A stretch of 19,886 nucleotides of DNA from CAXQRU01 sp964226685 (GTDB lineage: Bacteria; Pseudomonadota; Gammaproteobacteria; Pseudomonadales; Cellvibrionaceae). This document shows positions 1 to 6,187 of this stretch, piece after piece (position 1 is the stretch's first letter; each line of letters begins with the position of its first letter). The DNA is taken from positions 1-19,886 of the forward strand of contig CAXQRU010000005.1 in the NCBI GenBank assembly GCA_964226685.1, written 5' to 3'. The notes below the pieces were generated by a model. It was not told where the DNA came from. It made no database searches and worked only from the letters and a program-made list of their open reading frames with translations. The position numbers and the translations under genes are program-made.

Positions 1-36
1 TATACACTCTTTCCCTACACGACGCTCTTCCGATCT
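1..36 (+). other. Illumina sequencing adapter (artefact)
   Basis: Positions 4-36 are the complete 33-base Illumina TruSeq/P5-side read-1 adapter, ending in the familiar GCTCTTCCGATCT. The three bases before it (TAT) are not genomic either. Biological sequence begins at about position 37. The left end is therefore a library-molecule end, not a natural boundary, and whatever lies upstream of rsr has been lost. Confidence 0.97.
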
Positions 37-98
37 GGGTATTTTTATATTGAACAAAAACAATGAGTTAAAACAATTTTCAACCGAAAAACAAAAAC

Positions 99-115
99 CT
101 GGCACGCCCCCTGCT
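99..115 (+). promoter_or_regulatory. Sigma-54 (RpoN) promoter of rsr
   Basis: CTGGCACG, four bases, then CTGCT matches the sigma-54 consensus YTGGCACG-N4-TTGCW at 15 of 17 positions. The invariant GG (101-102) and GC (113-114) have the correct -24/-12 spacing. Transcription would start near 125-127, leaving a leader of about 30 bases before the rsr ATG. Enteric rsr-yrl-rtcBA operons are known to be transcribed by sigma-54 under the enhancer-binding activator RtcR, so both sequence and context agree. The upstream activator sites would lie mostly beyond the adapter junction, and I saw no clear palindrome between 37 and 98. Confidence 0.85.
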
Positions 116-154
116 ATGTCCATTGCAAGACTAACAAACAATAGGAAATGAGAA

Positions 155-1705
155 ATGGCGAATAACACTTTGTTCTCTAGCTTTCGCGGTAAAACAGCAA
201 CAGCACGCAACGAGGCGGGCGGCAACGCCTTTGCACTCTCCAATAAAGAGGCGCTGGCTCAATATGTGATCACCGGCTGCTTAAATGGCACCTTCTATGC
301 GAGCGCGGCTCAACAATTGGATTCCATTATCCAGCTTGCTAAAGCCGTGGATGCCGACTTTCTAGCGAAACTGGCGATCTACGCTCGCCAACATGCCTAT
401 ATGAAAGATAGCCCAGCGTTATTGCTCGCCATTTTGAGCACTAAGGATACGGCGCTGTTTAAGCAAACGTTTCCGCAGGTGATCAACAACGGCAAGATGC
501 TGCGCAACTTTGTGCAAATCATGCGCTCTGGTGCGATCGGGAGAAAATCTCTTGGTTCGGCGCCTAAGAAAATGGTGGCGACTTGGATTCGCAATGGCAA
601 GGCCAAGCAGCTGCTCAATGCCTCTGTGGGTAATGCGCCTTCACTGGCCGATGTGATCAAGATGGTGCATCCATCGCCAGTAAACCATGAGCAAGATGCT
701 CTGTTTGCTTACTTGCTAGGACGTGAAGTGGAGTTCAAACAACTGCCAGAGTGTGTGCAGGCGTTTGAGCGATTTAAGTCAGGGGATGACAAGGCCATAC
801 CGGATGTGGATTTTCGTTTGCTAAGCGGATTGCCATTGGATGAGGCGGCCTGGAAAAGCATTGCGGCTAATGCCAACTGGCAGATGACACGGATGAATTT
901 GAACACGTTTGAGCGCCACGGCTGCTTTACTGATCGAGCATTAACGCAAGTGATTGCCGACCGATTGCGCAACCCAGAGTTGATTAGAAAGGCCAATGTC
1001 TTTCCTTATCAACTGATGTCGGCTTTCTATGCGGCGAGCAATGCACCCAAGGTCATTCGCGATGCCTTGCAAGATGCCATGGCAGTGGCGCTTAGTAATA
1101 TACCGGCACTTAAGGGTAAAACCTATGTGCTGATCGATGTCTCTGGCTCAATGCACTCGCCAGTGACTGGTTACCGTCAAGGATCGACCACCAAGGTTCG
1201 CTGTGTGGATGTGGCAGCACTGTTTGCAGCGGCGCTCTTGAAAACCGGAGAAGATGTGGAAGTCATTCCTTTCGATACCCGAGTTCATAAGGCGCAGCTG
1301 AATGATCGCGATAGCGTGCTGACCTTGGCCGCAACGCTGGCTCGATTTGGCGGTGGCGGAACCGCTTGTGGCTTGCCACTGGCGGAGCTAAACCAACGCA
1401 AAGCCTCTGGCGATACCGTGATTTATTTCTCGGATAACGAATCATGGGCGGATCGCGGCTACGGTGGCCGAGGAACCAAAATTTCTCATGAATGGGAGCA
1501 CTTTAAAAAGCGCAACCCTCATGCGAAGTTGATACTGACTGATTTGCAGCCTTATGGCACATCTCAGGCACAATCGGCGCGCGATGTGTTGAATGTGGGT
1601 GGGTTTTCCGACCAGGTATTTAATGTGATCGCAAGCTTTGTAGACGGTGGTGACGCGGAGCGTTATTGGGAAACGATGATCTCCCAAACCGTTAACGTCG
1701 CTTAA
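155..1705 (+). CDS. rsr: Ro60-like TROVE/vWA RNA-binding protein Rsr
   Basis: This 516-residue protein is a bacterial orthologue of the Ro60 autoantigen (Ro sixty related). Residues from about 1 to 310 form the alpha-helical TROVE ring, whose family binds misfolded RNAs and Y RNAs. From about residue 320 a von Willebrand A domain follows, with an intact metal site: D328-V-S330-G-S332, T403 in a GGGGT context and D427 in FSDNES. Length is normal for the family. Start 155 is supported by AGGAA at 143-147, eight bases upstream, and by a sigma-54 promoter at 99-115. Three Y-RNA-like genes lie directly downstream, the expected ligands. In Deinococcus and Salmonella, Rsr plus Y RNA works with polynucleotide phosphorylase as an RNA-degrading particle. 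That role here is inferred from homology. Confidence 0.95.
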   Translation: MANNTLFSSFRGKTATARNEAGGNAFALSNKEALAQYVITGCLNGTFYASAAQQLDSIIQLAKAVDADFLAKLAIYARQHAYMKDSPALLLAILSTKDTALFKQTFPQVINNGKMLRNFVQIMRSGAIGRKSLGSAPKKMVATWIRNGKAKQLLNASVGNAPSLADVIKMVHPSPVNHEQDALFAYLLGREVEFKQLPECVQAFERFKSGDDKAIPDVDFRLLSGLPLDEAAWKSIAANANWQMTRMNLNTFERHGCFTDRALTQVIADRLRNPELIRKANVFPYQLMSAFYAASNAPKVIRDALQDAMAVALSNIPALKGKTYVLIDVSGSMHSPVTGYRQGSTTKVRCVDVAALFAAALLKTGEDVEVIPFDTRVHKAQLNDRDSVLTLAATLARFGGGGTACGLPLAELNQRKASGDTVIYFSDNESWADRGYGGRGTKISHEWEHFKKRNPHAKLILTDLQPYGTSQAQSARDVLNVGGFSDQVFNVIASFVDGGDAERYWETMISQTVNVA

Positions 1706-1708
1706 CCC

Positions 1709-1755
1709 GACAACCCAATAGGGTTGTCACCCCGGTCATATTTAAAATGCCGGGT
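1709..1755 (+). other. Two tandem hairpins between rsr and the Y RNAs
   Basis: Just after the rsr stop codon, GACAACCC (1709-1716) pairs perfectly with GGGTTGTC (1721-1728) around an AATA loop. A second hairpin pairs CCCGG (1731-1735) with CCGGG (1750-1754) and extends inward by CAT/ATG. Neither is followed by a T-run, so they do not look like ordinary intrinsic terminators. They may protect the 3' end of the rsr message or mark processing between mRNA and Y RNAs. The function is inference; the pairing is directly visible. Confidence 0.6.
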
Positions 1756-1763
1756 AACAATTA

Positions 1764-1828
1764 GGGCGAATGCCTGCGGAACTACATGTCCAATACGTTT
1801 CGCAAATTTTTGTCGCCCGCCTTTTTTG
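1764..1828 (+). ncRNA. Minimal Y-RNA-like RNA without tRNA-like module
   Basis: This is a compact hairpin RNA of about 65 nt. An outer stem GGGCGA/TCGCCC (1764-1769 with 1813-1818) leads to an asymmetric internal loop (ATGCCT on the 5' side, nine bases on the 3' side). A 7-bp helix GCGGAAC/GTTTCGC (1776-1782 with 1797-1803) closes a 14-base loop beginning TACAT. A T6 run (1822-1827) follows. The two RNAs downstream share the helix position, the conserved G-U wobble, the ATGCYY loop and the ACTACAT element, but carry a tRNA-like domain where this one has only a loop. It is probably a Rsr-binding RNA. It might instead be a processing product or a terminator evolved from a Y RNA stem. Confidence 0.7.
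1813..1827 (+). terminator. Terminator-like 3' end of first Y RNA
   Basis: The GC-rich 3' arm TCGCCC of the outer stem, three further bases, then six T residues (1822-1827). Together with the 5' arm at 1764-1769 it could act as an intrinsic terminator and define the RNA's 3' end, or attenuate read-through into the two following RNAs. Confidence 0.5.
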
Positions 1829-1842
1829 ACTGGACGAAGGGA

Positions 1843-1970
1843 TGCTTAAAAAATGCCTGTGGGACTACATTAGGAACTGGTAGAGCGGGTTCAACTCCCG
1901 CCACTCTGAAGAGAGTGCTGATCTGTGGAGATCCCCAGAGTTTGTCTCACAAAACCCTTGTTTTTAGGCA
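1843..1970 (+). ncRNA. YrlA-type Y RNA with permuted tRNA-like module (copy 2)
   Basis: The outer stem is TGCTTAAAAA/TTTTTAGGCA (1843-1852 with 1961-1970). The Ro-type helix is GTGGGAC/GTCTCAC (1859-1865 with 1944-1950). A four-pair stem CTGG/CCAG (1877-1880 with 1935-1938) sits where an anticodon stem would. The tRNA-like part is circularly permuted: T arm GCGGG-TTCAACT-CCCGC (1885-1901) comes first, then an acceptor stem closed by a GAAG loop (CACTCT/AGAGTG, 1902-1917), then a D arm GATC-TGTGGA-GATC (1920-1933). This is the known architecture of bacterial YrlA RNAs. No T-run follows, so the 3' end is probably made by processing from a transcript shared with the next RNA. Confidence 0.82.
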
Positions 1971-1988
1971 ATACTCTGGTCAAAGCTT

Positions 1989-2140
1989 AAGGATTTCAAA
2001 GAATGCTCGTGGGACTACATCGACTTTTAATCGGGTGGTCGTGGGTTCGAATCCCACCGCTTCCATTCAGGGGAAGCGTAGCTCAGTGGTAGAGCACCAA
2101 GGCGTCTCACAACTACTTGTCTTTGAAATCCTTATTTTTT
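1989..2140 (+). ncRNA. yrlA: YrlA-type Y RNA with permuted tRNA-like module (copy 3)
   Basis: This is the best-preserved member of the array. A perfect 13-bp outer stem (1989-2001 with 2121-2133) encloses the helix GTGGGAC/GTCTCAC (2009-2015 with 2104-2110). Then come a TGGT/ACCA stem (2036-2039 with 2096-2099), a canonical T arm GTGGG-TTCGAAT-CCCAC (2041-2057), a 7-bp acceptor stem CGCTTCC/GGAAGCG joined by a seven-base loop (2058-2078), TA, and a D arm GCTC-AGTGGTA-GAGC (2081-2095). The order T arm, acceptor, D arm is a circularly permuted tRNA with no 3' CCA end, as known for YrlA. The 3' stem is followed by six T residues. It is not a functional tRNA, and a linear tRNA search may miss it or report only fragments. 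Confidence 0.9.
2121..2140 (+). terminator. Intrinsic terminator of Y RNA array
   Basis: The 3' arm of the perfect 13-bp outer stem (2121-2133) is followed by ATTTTTT (2134-2140). The stem closing the third Y RNA therefore doubles as the rho-independent terminator of the array. It offers no T-run to transcripts coming from the opposite strand. Confidence 0.7.
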
Positions 2141-2145
2141 GATGT

Positions 2146-2313
2146 TCAACCATTTAACCATTCATTAAATATTTTTTTGCTGATGAAAAAAATCACAAAA
2201 AAAGCCACGAGTATGAATAAAGCCCCCATCTGAACGCCAAGCTTCTCAACCAACCAAGGCCTCACCGATGAAAGAATAGTGAGCGTAAATATGATACTTG
2301 CGGTGTTAACCAT
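2146..2313 (-). CDS. Small inner-membrane protein, 55 residues, unknown function
   Basis: I do not recognise the family. The protein has a hydrophobic N-terminal stretch (about residues 4-18), a short polar link with RPWLVEKLG, a strong membrane helix of about 20 residues (GALFILVAFFVIFFI) and a basic end (KKIFNEW), which suggests one or two membrane passes. The start is set at the ATG at 2313 because AAGGAA lies six bases upstream; an in-frame ATG at 2340 is possible but lacks this site. A well-spaced sigma-70-type promoter at 2351-2379 supports it being real. Its 3' end faces the terminator of the Y RNA array six bases away, and no terminator for this strand is visible, so its transcript may run antisense into the Y RNAs. 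Confidence 0.6.
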   Translation of the reverse strand: MVNTASIIFTLTILSSVRPWLVEKLGVQMGALFILVAFFVIFFISKKIFNEWLNG

Positions 2314-2350
2314 TTTAATTTCCTTCACGCAACTGTGCATTTTTAGTGCA

Positions 2351-2379
2351 ATAATACCGAAAGTGATGTTTTACGACAA
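2351..2379 (-). promoter_or_regulatory. Sigma-70-type promoter for the small membrane protein
   Basis: On the minus strand, TTGTCG (-35, 2374-2379) and TATTAT (-10, 2351-2356) are separated by exactly 17 bases. Transcription would start near 2343-2345, giving a leader of about 30 bases before the ATG at 2313. Confidence 0.6.
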
Positions 2380-2592
2380 GCAAAAGCTATCCCGCCCCCC
2401 TCTTAGCCACAAGGTTTGCTGGCGATAGTAGGCGATGCACCATCCGAAGATGCTTTTCTCAAAGCATATCTCCAGGTATTATCCTTTGAAAATCACGAAT
2501 CCGATGCATTTAATGATAACAAATACATCGGTTCACTTAACGTGATCAGCGAGAGCGACAAAAGTCAGCCTCTCGGTGAACACTATGAATAG
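2366..2592 (+). pseudogene. Small gene apparently broken by a -1 frameshift
   Basis: From the ATG at 2366 one frame reads MFYDKQKLSRPPLSHK and soon stops (TAG at 2426-2428). A second frame, open from 2407 to the TAG at 2590-2592, reads LLAIVGDAPSEDAFLKAYLQ and continues to GEHYE. Adding one T to the TTT at 2415-2417 joins them into a single product of about 74 residues, acidic in its second half. The stop is only three bases before the ATG of the next gene, a spacing typical of translationally coupled operon partners. I do not recognise the family. The alternatives are a decayed remnant or a read error. The putative start overlaps the divergent promoter, which lowers confidence in the N-terminal part. 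Confidence 0.42.
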
Positions 2593-2595
2593 GCG

Positions 2596-3516
2596 ATGAC
2601 AGTGGCTATTAATACCCTAAAATATTGTGCTTTTTTATTGCTTTGCAACAAGGCGGTTGCTGACACGGATACCTGGGCCGACAAAACTCACGATACCGTA
2701 TCGACCAAGGTGCAATCCATCGCGCAATCTCTTGATAAATACTTATCGGATGAAGAACCACGCACCGATAATGATACTTATTTATCCCTAGAGTATGGTT
2801 TAAGCTTTTTAAAAAATGGAGATATCGATGATAAACCAAAAGTTAGGGGAAAATTAGATCTGCCCAATACCAAGCAAAAACTTAAACTTAACTTTTCCAG
2901 CGGTGATAAAGCCCAACAACCGCTCGATGAAAAAATTCTAAGCTCTCGCGAGGACATTGCGCTTAGAAGAGATGAAAGCAGCTTAGAATTAGAAACCGGT
3001 TACGCCGAGTTAACAAACTGGCAACGGCGATGGCGCTTTGGGGCTAGGCTTAATTCAGGCTTGGATGGTTATATTAAACTCGAATTCAAACGTTTAGATC
3101 CAATTAATGAGGACTGGTATACGCAAACCCGACAAACCTTTTCTTACTATCATTCCAAAAGTTGGGGCTCTAACACGCTCTTTGAAATCAAACGACCCAT
3201 ACAAAATCATAGCTTATTTAATAGCGCCAGCGAAATTCAATTTTTTGATAGTGAGGATAAATTTGAGCTGGCTCAAAGCTTAGCGTTTGCTACCCAGCTT
3301 AGCGATGTCTCGATAGGAACGGCAAAAATTGGTGTTATTGGAGAGAGCCAACCCACTTGGCGAACTCGCGATTATTTTATTTCTTATGAATACGAACGTA
3401 AATGGCTACGCGATTGGTTCTACGTCACTTTAAAACCCGAGCTGGTTTTTCCAAGAGAAGACCACTTCAAACTCAACCCCTCGTTTACCATTAAAGCAAA
3501 AGTCATTTTTGAATAA
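2596..3516 (+). CDS. Exported, probable outer-membrane protein of unknown function
   Basis: This 306-residue protein begins with a signal peptide (hydrophobic ALFLL-type core at about residues 10-17; probable cleavage after AVA near residue 22). A polar, mostly helical segment to about residue 60 follows. The rest alternates polar and aromatic residues in beta-strand fashion (for example YLSLEYGLSFL, LELETGYAEL, WRFGARLNSG, TIKAKVIFE), and the chain ends in a strand close to an aromatic residue, as in outer-membrane barrels. I do not recognise the family. It starts three bases after a small, probably frameshifted gene and has no good independent ribosome-binding site, so translation is likely coupled. 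Its stop lies four bases from the stop of the convergent pilE, with no terminator visible between them. Confidence 0.72.
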   Translation: MTVAINTLKYCAFLLLCNKAVADTDTWADKTHDTVSTKVQSIAQSLDKYLSDEEPRTDNDTYLSLEYGLSFLKNGDIDDKPKVRGKLDLPNTKQKLKLNFSSGDKAQQPLDEKILSSREDIALRRDESSLELETGYAELTNWQRRWRFGARLNSGLDGYIKLEFKRLDPINEDWYTQTRQTFSYYHSKSWGSNTLFEIKRPIQNHSLFNSASEIQFFDSEDKFELAQSLAFATQLSDVSIGTAKIGVIGESQPTWRTRDYFISYEYERKWLRDWFYVTLKPELVFPREDHFKLNPSFTIKAKVIFE

Positions 3517-3520
3517 TAAC

Positions 3521-3946
3521 CTACCAGCAATCATCCACACTGCCACCTTTACTAAAGGTTTTTCCTTCAGATTGATCCAAAGTATAGATACCGCAAGTGG
3601 CATCGCTGGCAACGGCATTTTGCGGCGTTGCCGTTGCGGTAAAAGTCGTTGTTGCACTCGCTAATGTAATGGCATACAAAGCATTTGCGGCGGTCGTTGA
3701 ACCGTTTTCATCCACATAATAGGGATCACTCAATCCCAAATTGGTCAAACTGCTGGTATAGGTCTTATTATTGGCAAAAAACGTTTCTTGCCGATTAGCA
3801 ATATCCATCAAGGTATTTTTAGCCACTGTCCGTTGCGATGCCAATACATATTGATTGTAAGAAGGAATGGCGATGGCCGAGAGAATCGCGATTATCGCAA
3901 CCACCAGCATCAATTCAATCAGCGTAAAACCTTTTTGTCGTTTCAT
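3521..3946 (-). CDS. pilE: Type IV pilus minor pilin PilE
   Basis: This 141-residue pilin-like protein is the last gene of the minor-pilin operon. It has a short basic leader MKRQKG, then FTLIELMLVVAIIAILSAIA, the class III signal cleaved and methylated by the prepilin peptidase PilD. Glu at position 5 of the mature protein is kept. The C-terminal globular part has two cysteines (CGIYTLDQ and VDDCW) that could form the pilin disulfide loop, and the CGIYTLDQSEGKTFS block is typical of PilE minor pilins. A ribosome-binding site (AAGG, about 8 bases upstream) precedes the ATG at 3946. It follows pilY1 by 48 bases. PilE in Pseudomonas links the tip priming complex to the major pilin fibre; that role here is by homology. 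Confidence 0.92.
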   Translation of the reverse strand: MKRQKGFTLIELMLVVAIIAILSAIAIPSYNQYVLASQRTVAKNTLMDIANRQETFFANNKTYTSSLTNLGLSDPYYVDENGSTTAANALYAITLASATTTFTATATPQNAVASDATCGIYTLDQSEGKTFSKGGSVDDCW

Positions 3947-3994
3947 AAGGCACCCTTGTCTGTTAAGCCTTTATATCTCTTCATTGTAGTTCAA

Positions 3995-6187
3995 TTAATT
4001 GTTATCGATGTTTCTTTCTCTCCAATGCGTTCTCCAGCGAGTTTTACCTTCTAAGTTAACGATTTGACGGCCATTAATGCCCTTACCAGGCAGTAAAATT
4101 TGCTCTGATCCCAATGGCGTAGCACCAGGGGGTATACCATTACCGGCATCGACACAACGCGGACAATCGGGATCGACCACCGAACCAAGATAAGCCTCGG
4201 CTCTTGAACCATTGGTTAGGCTTACCGCATAAATTCGACCCGAACCTTCATTGGGCGCACAGCTGGACTCAGCAGGGTTTCCATTGGGCAAGTAGGTCGT
4301 AAAGAAAATGGTACCTTGTGCAATCAATGGTGAGGCCAAGGATTTTTCGCCCGTTTCGTCTAATGATAACTTCCAGCCATTGTAGAGGTTAGCTGAGTCG
4401 CAAGCCGTTTCCGATCCAGTCACACATAGGTTGGTAATATCGGTAAGATCGCCGATGACGATGGGCGTGCGAGTCTTGACCGCACTATCACCGGATGTGG
4501 TCAGACGATCTTTCATCACAAATAAATAGTTATCGACATCGGTACGCTTGGGCGAGGGGCGATTACCGCTGCTAATAATCACTCCATCGTATCGTCCGCT
4601 GGCATCTCGTGTAATCACGACATCGGGAGCATGGAAGAATCGACGGTCATTAGGGGCGCTATCGCTGCCTAGGCTCGCGTATTTCGTGATAAACCAATTA
4701 TCCCGTCTCCAGTTGCTAGCATCACCGGCTGGCAAATCCACTCGCCACACATTACCACCGGTATCGCCTACGTATAAGCGATCAATAATGCCATCGCCAT
4801 TACTATCAAGAGGCGTGACCGTTGACGGGATACTGTCGCGCATAGCGCTATTTCTGTACACCGTATTGGTGGTGGTGCCACTGCCACCAACCGCCTTCCA
4901 AATTAGCTCACCTGATTGTGCATCAACAATGTAAATGCCAACTCCTTCATCATCATCAGCCGTTCCCAAATCATCCTTATCAATATCGTAACCCGCACCA
5001 AAAATGAGTACTGGGGTACTGCTTGATCCAAATTTTACTAGGCCTGCTTTTGGCGTCGAGAAGGTTAAACCAAGTTCTGAGAAATCACTATCGCCAAAGA
5101 CTACCGCCCTAAAGCTGATACCTGAATCCACTTGAACAAACTCTGGGGTGGCATTGCCACTACCATCGTCATCGTCTCTGATGTAAATGAAGCTATCATC
5201 GTTATCGATGATATGGTAGAAGCCTTCTGGATCACTCGCATGAGGGCCCGTAGTAATGTACAAGCGGCCGCCTTTTAGTTCACTTGGCGTGAGCGTTAGA
5301 TTGGTTTGAAGGGCATTGGTATTACCAGCAACGCTGCCGTTAGTACCTGAAACCGTAATCGGCTTTTTAATTTTCCAAGCCAACGTAGGTGTTATGCTGT
5401 CGCTTGGGTCACTCACATCTAAGGCATAAATGGATTTACCACCTCGGCGCAGACCAAAGTATAAATAGACTTTGTCGCCATCGGCCGTTTCAATATTACC
5501 ATCTTGATCATAATCAAAGGTCATTGATAAGGGCGCGCCATCAACACCATAAGGATGAGCATCGCCGCCAACATTGTATCGCAATGCTTCATTGTTCATG
5601 AGTAAATCATTGGGCATAAAAGCGAACAGCTCTTCGCCCGTTGCATTAGCTCCTGACGATGAATCTTTGTAAGCCCGAATAAAACCATCGTTACTGCCAA
5701 TGAAAACACGTAAGTTTGGATTCTCTTCAGTATATCCTGATTGACGACCGTAGTTTACAGCAATAGGACGCGAGTGAATGGGGTCGCCCATTAACCATTG
5801 GCGAACTAGAGGGTTGGTCGAGGCATTAAATGCTGGATCATCGACATCAAAACCACGTATCCATTGCAACATCGTTTCAGTGACCGTAGTATTGTGCAAG
5901 CCTAAACGATTTTTTAACAACGCAGCTGTGGCAGCATTGGCATTGAGCGGTAATAAGGTGCTGCTTACTTCTGGATCTAAAGCCGCATTATTATAATTTG
6001 CAATGCTTTCAGTGAAGACCTTACGATTACCCTCGGCGTTTTCAAAACCTAAATTGCCCGTATTAAAGCCTGGAATTTGTTGACCCGCACCCCCACGATT
6101 GACACTTCGTCCATCGCGGCCTGATACCTCTTCATCTTCGTAGGTATTGACTACATCGGCACCTGTAGGATCCGTCCAGAAAGTCAA
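3995..6187 (-). CDS. pilY1: PilY1, C-terminal part (beta-propeller), split by frameshift
   Basis: These 730 residues form the C-terminal part of PilY1, the pilus tip adhesin and calcium-sensing assembly factor. It contains the modified beta-propeller: repeated blades such as YGRQSG..LRVFIGSNDGFIRAYKD and KVYLYFGLRRGGKSIYALDVSDP, then a calcium-loop motif DSNGDGIID (4781-4807) followed by RLYVGDTGGNVWRVDL, the hallmark of the family. The frame begins at TTG 6187, overlapping the stop of the upstream part by four bases (TTGA). There is no convincing ribosome-binding site and no signal peptide, so this is not a natural separate gene start. The two parts together (about 1218 residues) have the usual length of PilY1. 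Either one base is missing, or the gene is a pseudogene here. Confidence 0.85.
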   Translation of the reverse strand: MTFWTDPTGADVVNTYEDEEVSGRDGRSVNRGGAGQQIPGFNTGNLGFENAEGNRKVFTESIANYNNAALDPEVSSTLLPLNANAATAALLKNRLGLHNTTVTETMLQWIRGFDVDDPAFNASTNPLVRQWLMGDPIHSRPIAVNYGRQSGYTEENPNLRVFIGSNDGFIRAYKDSSSGANATGEELFAFMPNDLLMNNEALRYNVGGDAHPYGVDGAPLSMTFDYDQDGNIETADGDKVYLYFGLRRGGKSIYALDVSDPSDSITPTLAWKIKKPITVSGTNGSVAGNTNALQTNLTLTPSELKGGRLYITTGPHASDPEGFYHIIDNDDSFIYIRDDDDGSGNATPEFVQVDSGISFRAVVFGDSDFSELGLTFSTPKAGLVKFGSSSTPVLIFGAGYDIDKDDLGTADDDEGVGIYIVDAQSGELIWKAVGGSGTTTNTVYRNSAMRDSIPSTVTPLDSNGDGIIDRLYVGDTGGNVWRVDLPAGDASNWRRDNWFITKYASLGSDSAPNDRRFFHAPDVVITRDASGRYDGVIISSGNRPSPKRTDVDNYLFVMKDRLTTSGDSAVKTRTPIVIGDLTDITNLCVTGSETACDSANLYNGWKLSLDETGEKSLASPLIAQGTIFFTTYLPNGNPAESSCAPNEGSGRIYAVSLTNGSRAEAYLGSVVDPDCPRCVDAGNGIPPGATPLGSEQILLPGKGINGRQIVNLEGKTRWRTHWRERNIDNN

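Noticed and set aside
397..660. Minus-strand open frames inside rsr.
   Set aside because: They are shadow frames of a well-supported gene, with no family resemblance and no ribosome-binding sites.
1822..1854. A separate sigma-70 promoter for the second Y RNA (TTGACT at 1826).
   Set aside because: No acceptable -10 element lies 16-18 bases downstream; the site there reads AAAAAT.
1881..2095. Conventional tRNA genes, suggested by canonical T and D arms.
   Set aside because: The T arm precedes the D arm, the acceptor stem is closed by a short loop, and no anticodon arm or 3' CCA position exists. A permuted YrlA module fits instead.
1786..2142. A 118-codon open frame over the Y RNA array.
   Set aside because: Its translation contains VVGSNPTAS and SSVVEHQ, the familiar false peptides produced by translating tRNA T and D arms. 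The DNA is explained by three structured RNAs.
3788..4054. Plus-strand frame over the pilE-pilY1 junction.
   Set aside because: It crosses two real minus-strand genes and has low-complexity, unsupported sequence.
6184..6187. TTGA overlap as a natural translationally coupled two-gene PilY1.
   Set aside because: The second part lacks a signal peptide although both parts belong in the periplasm or on the surface, so it could not be exported as a separate protein. A frameshift is the better explanation.
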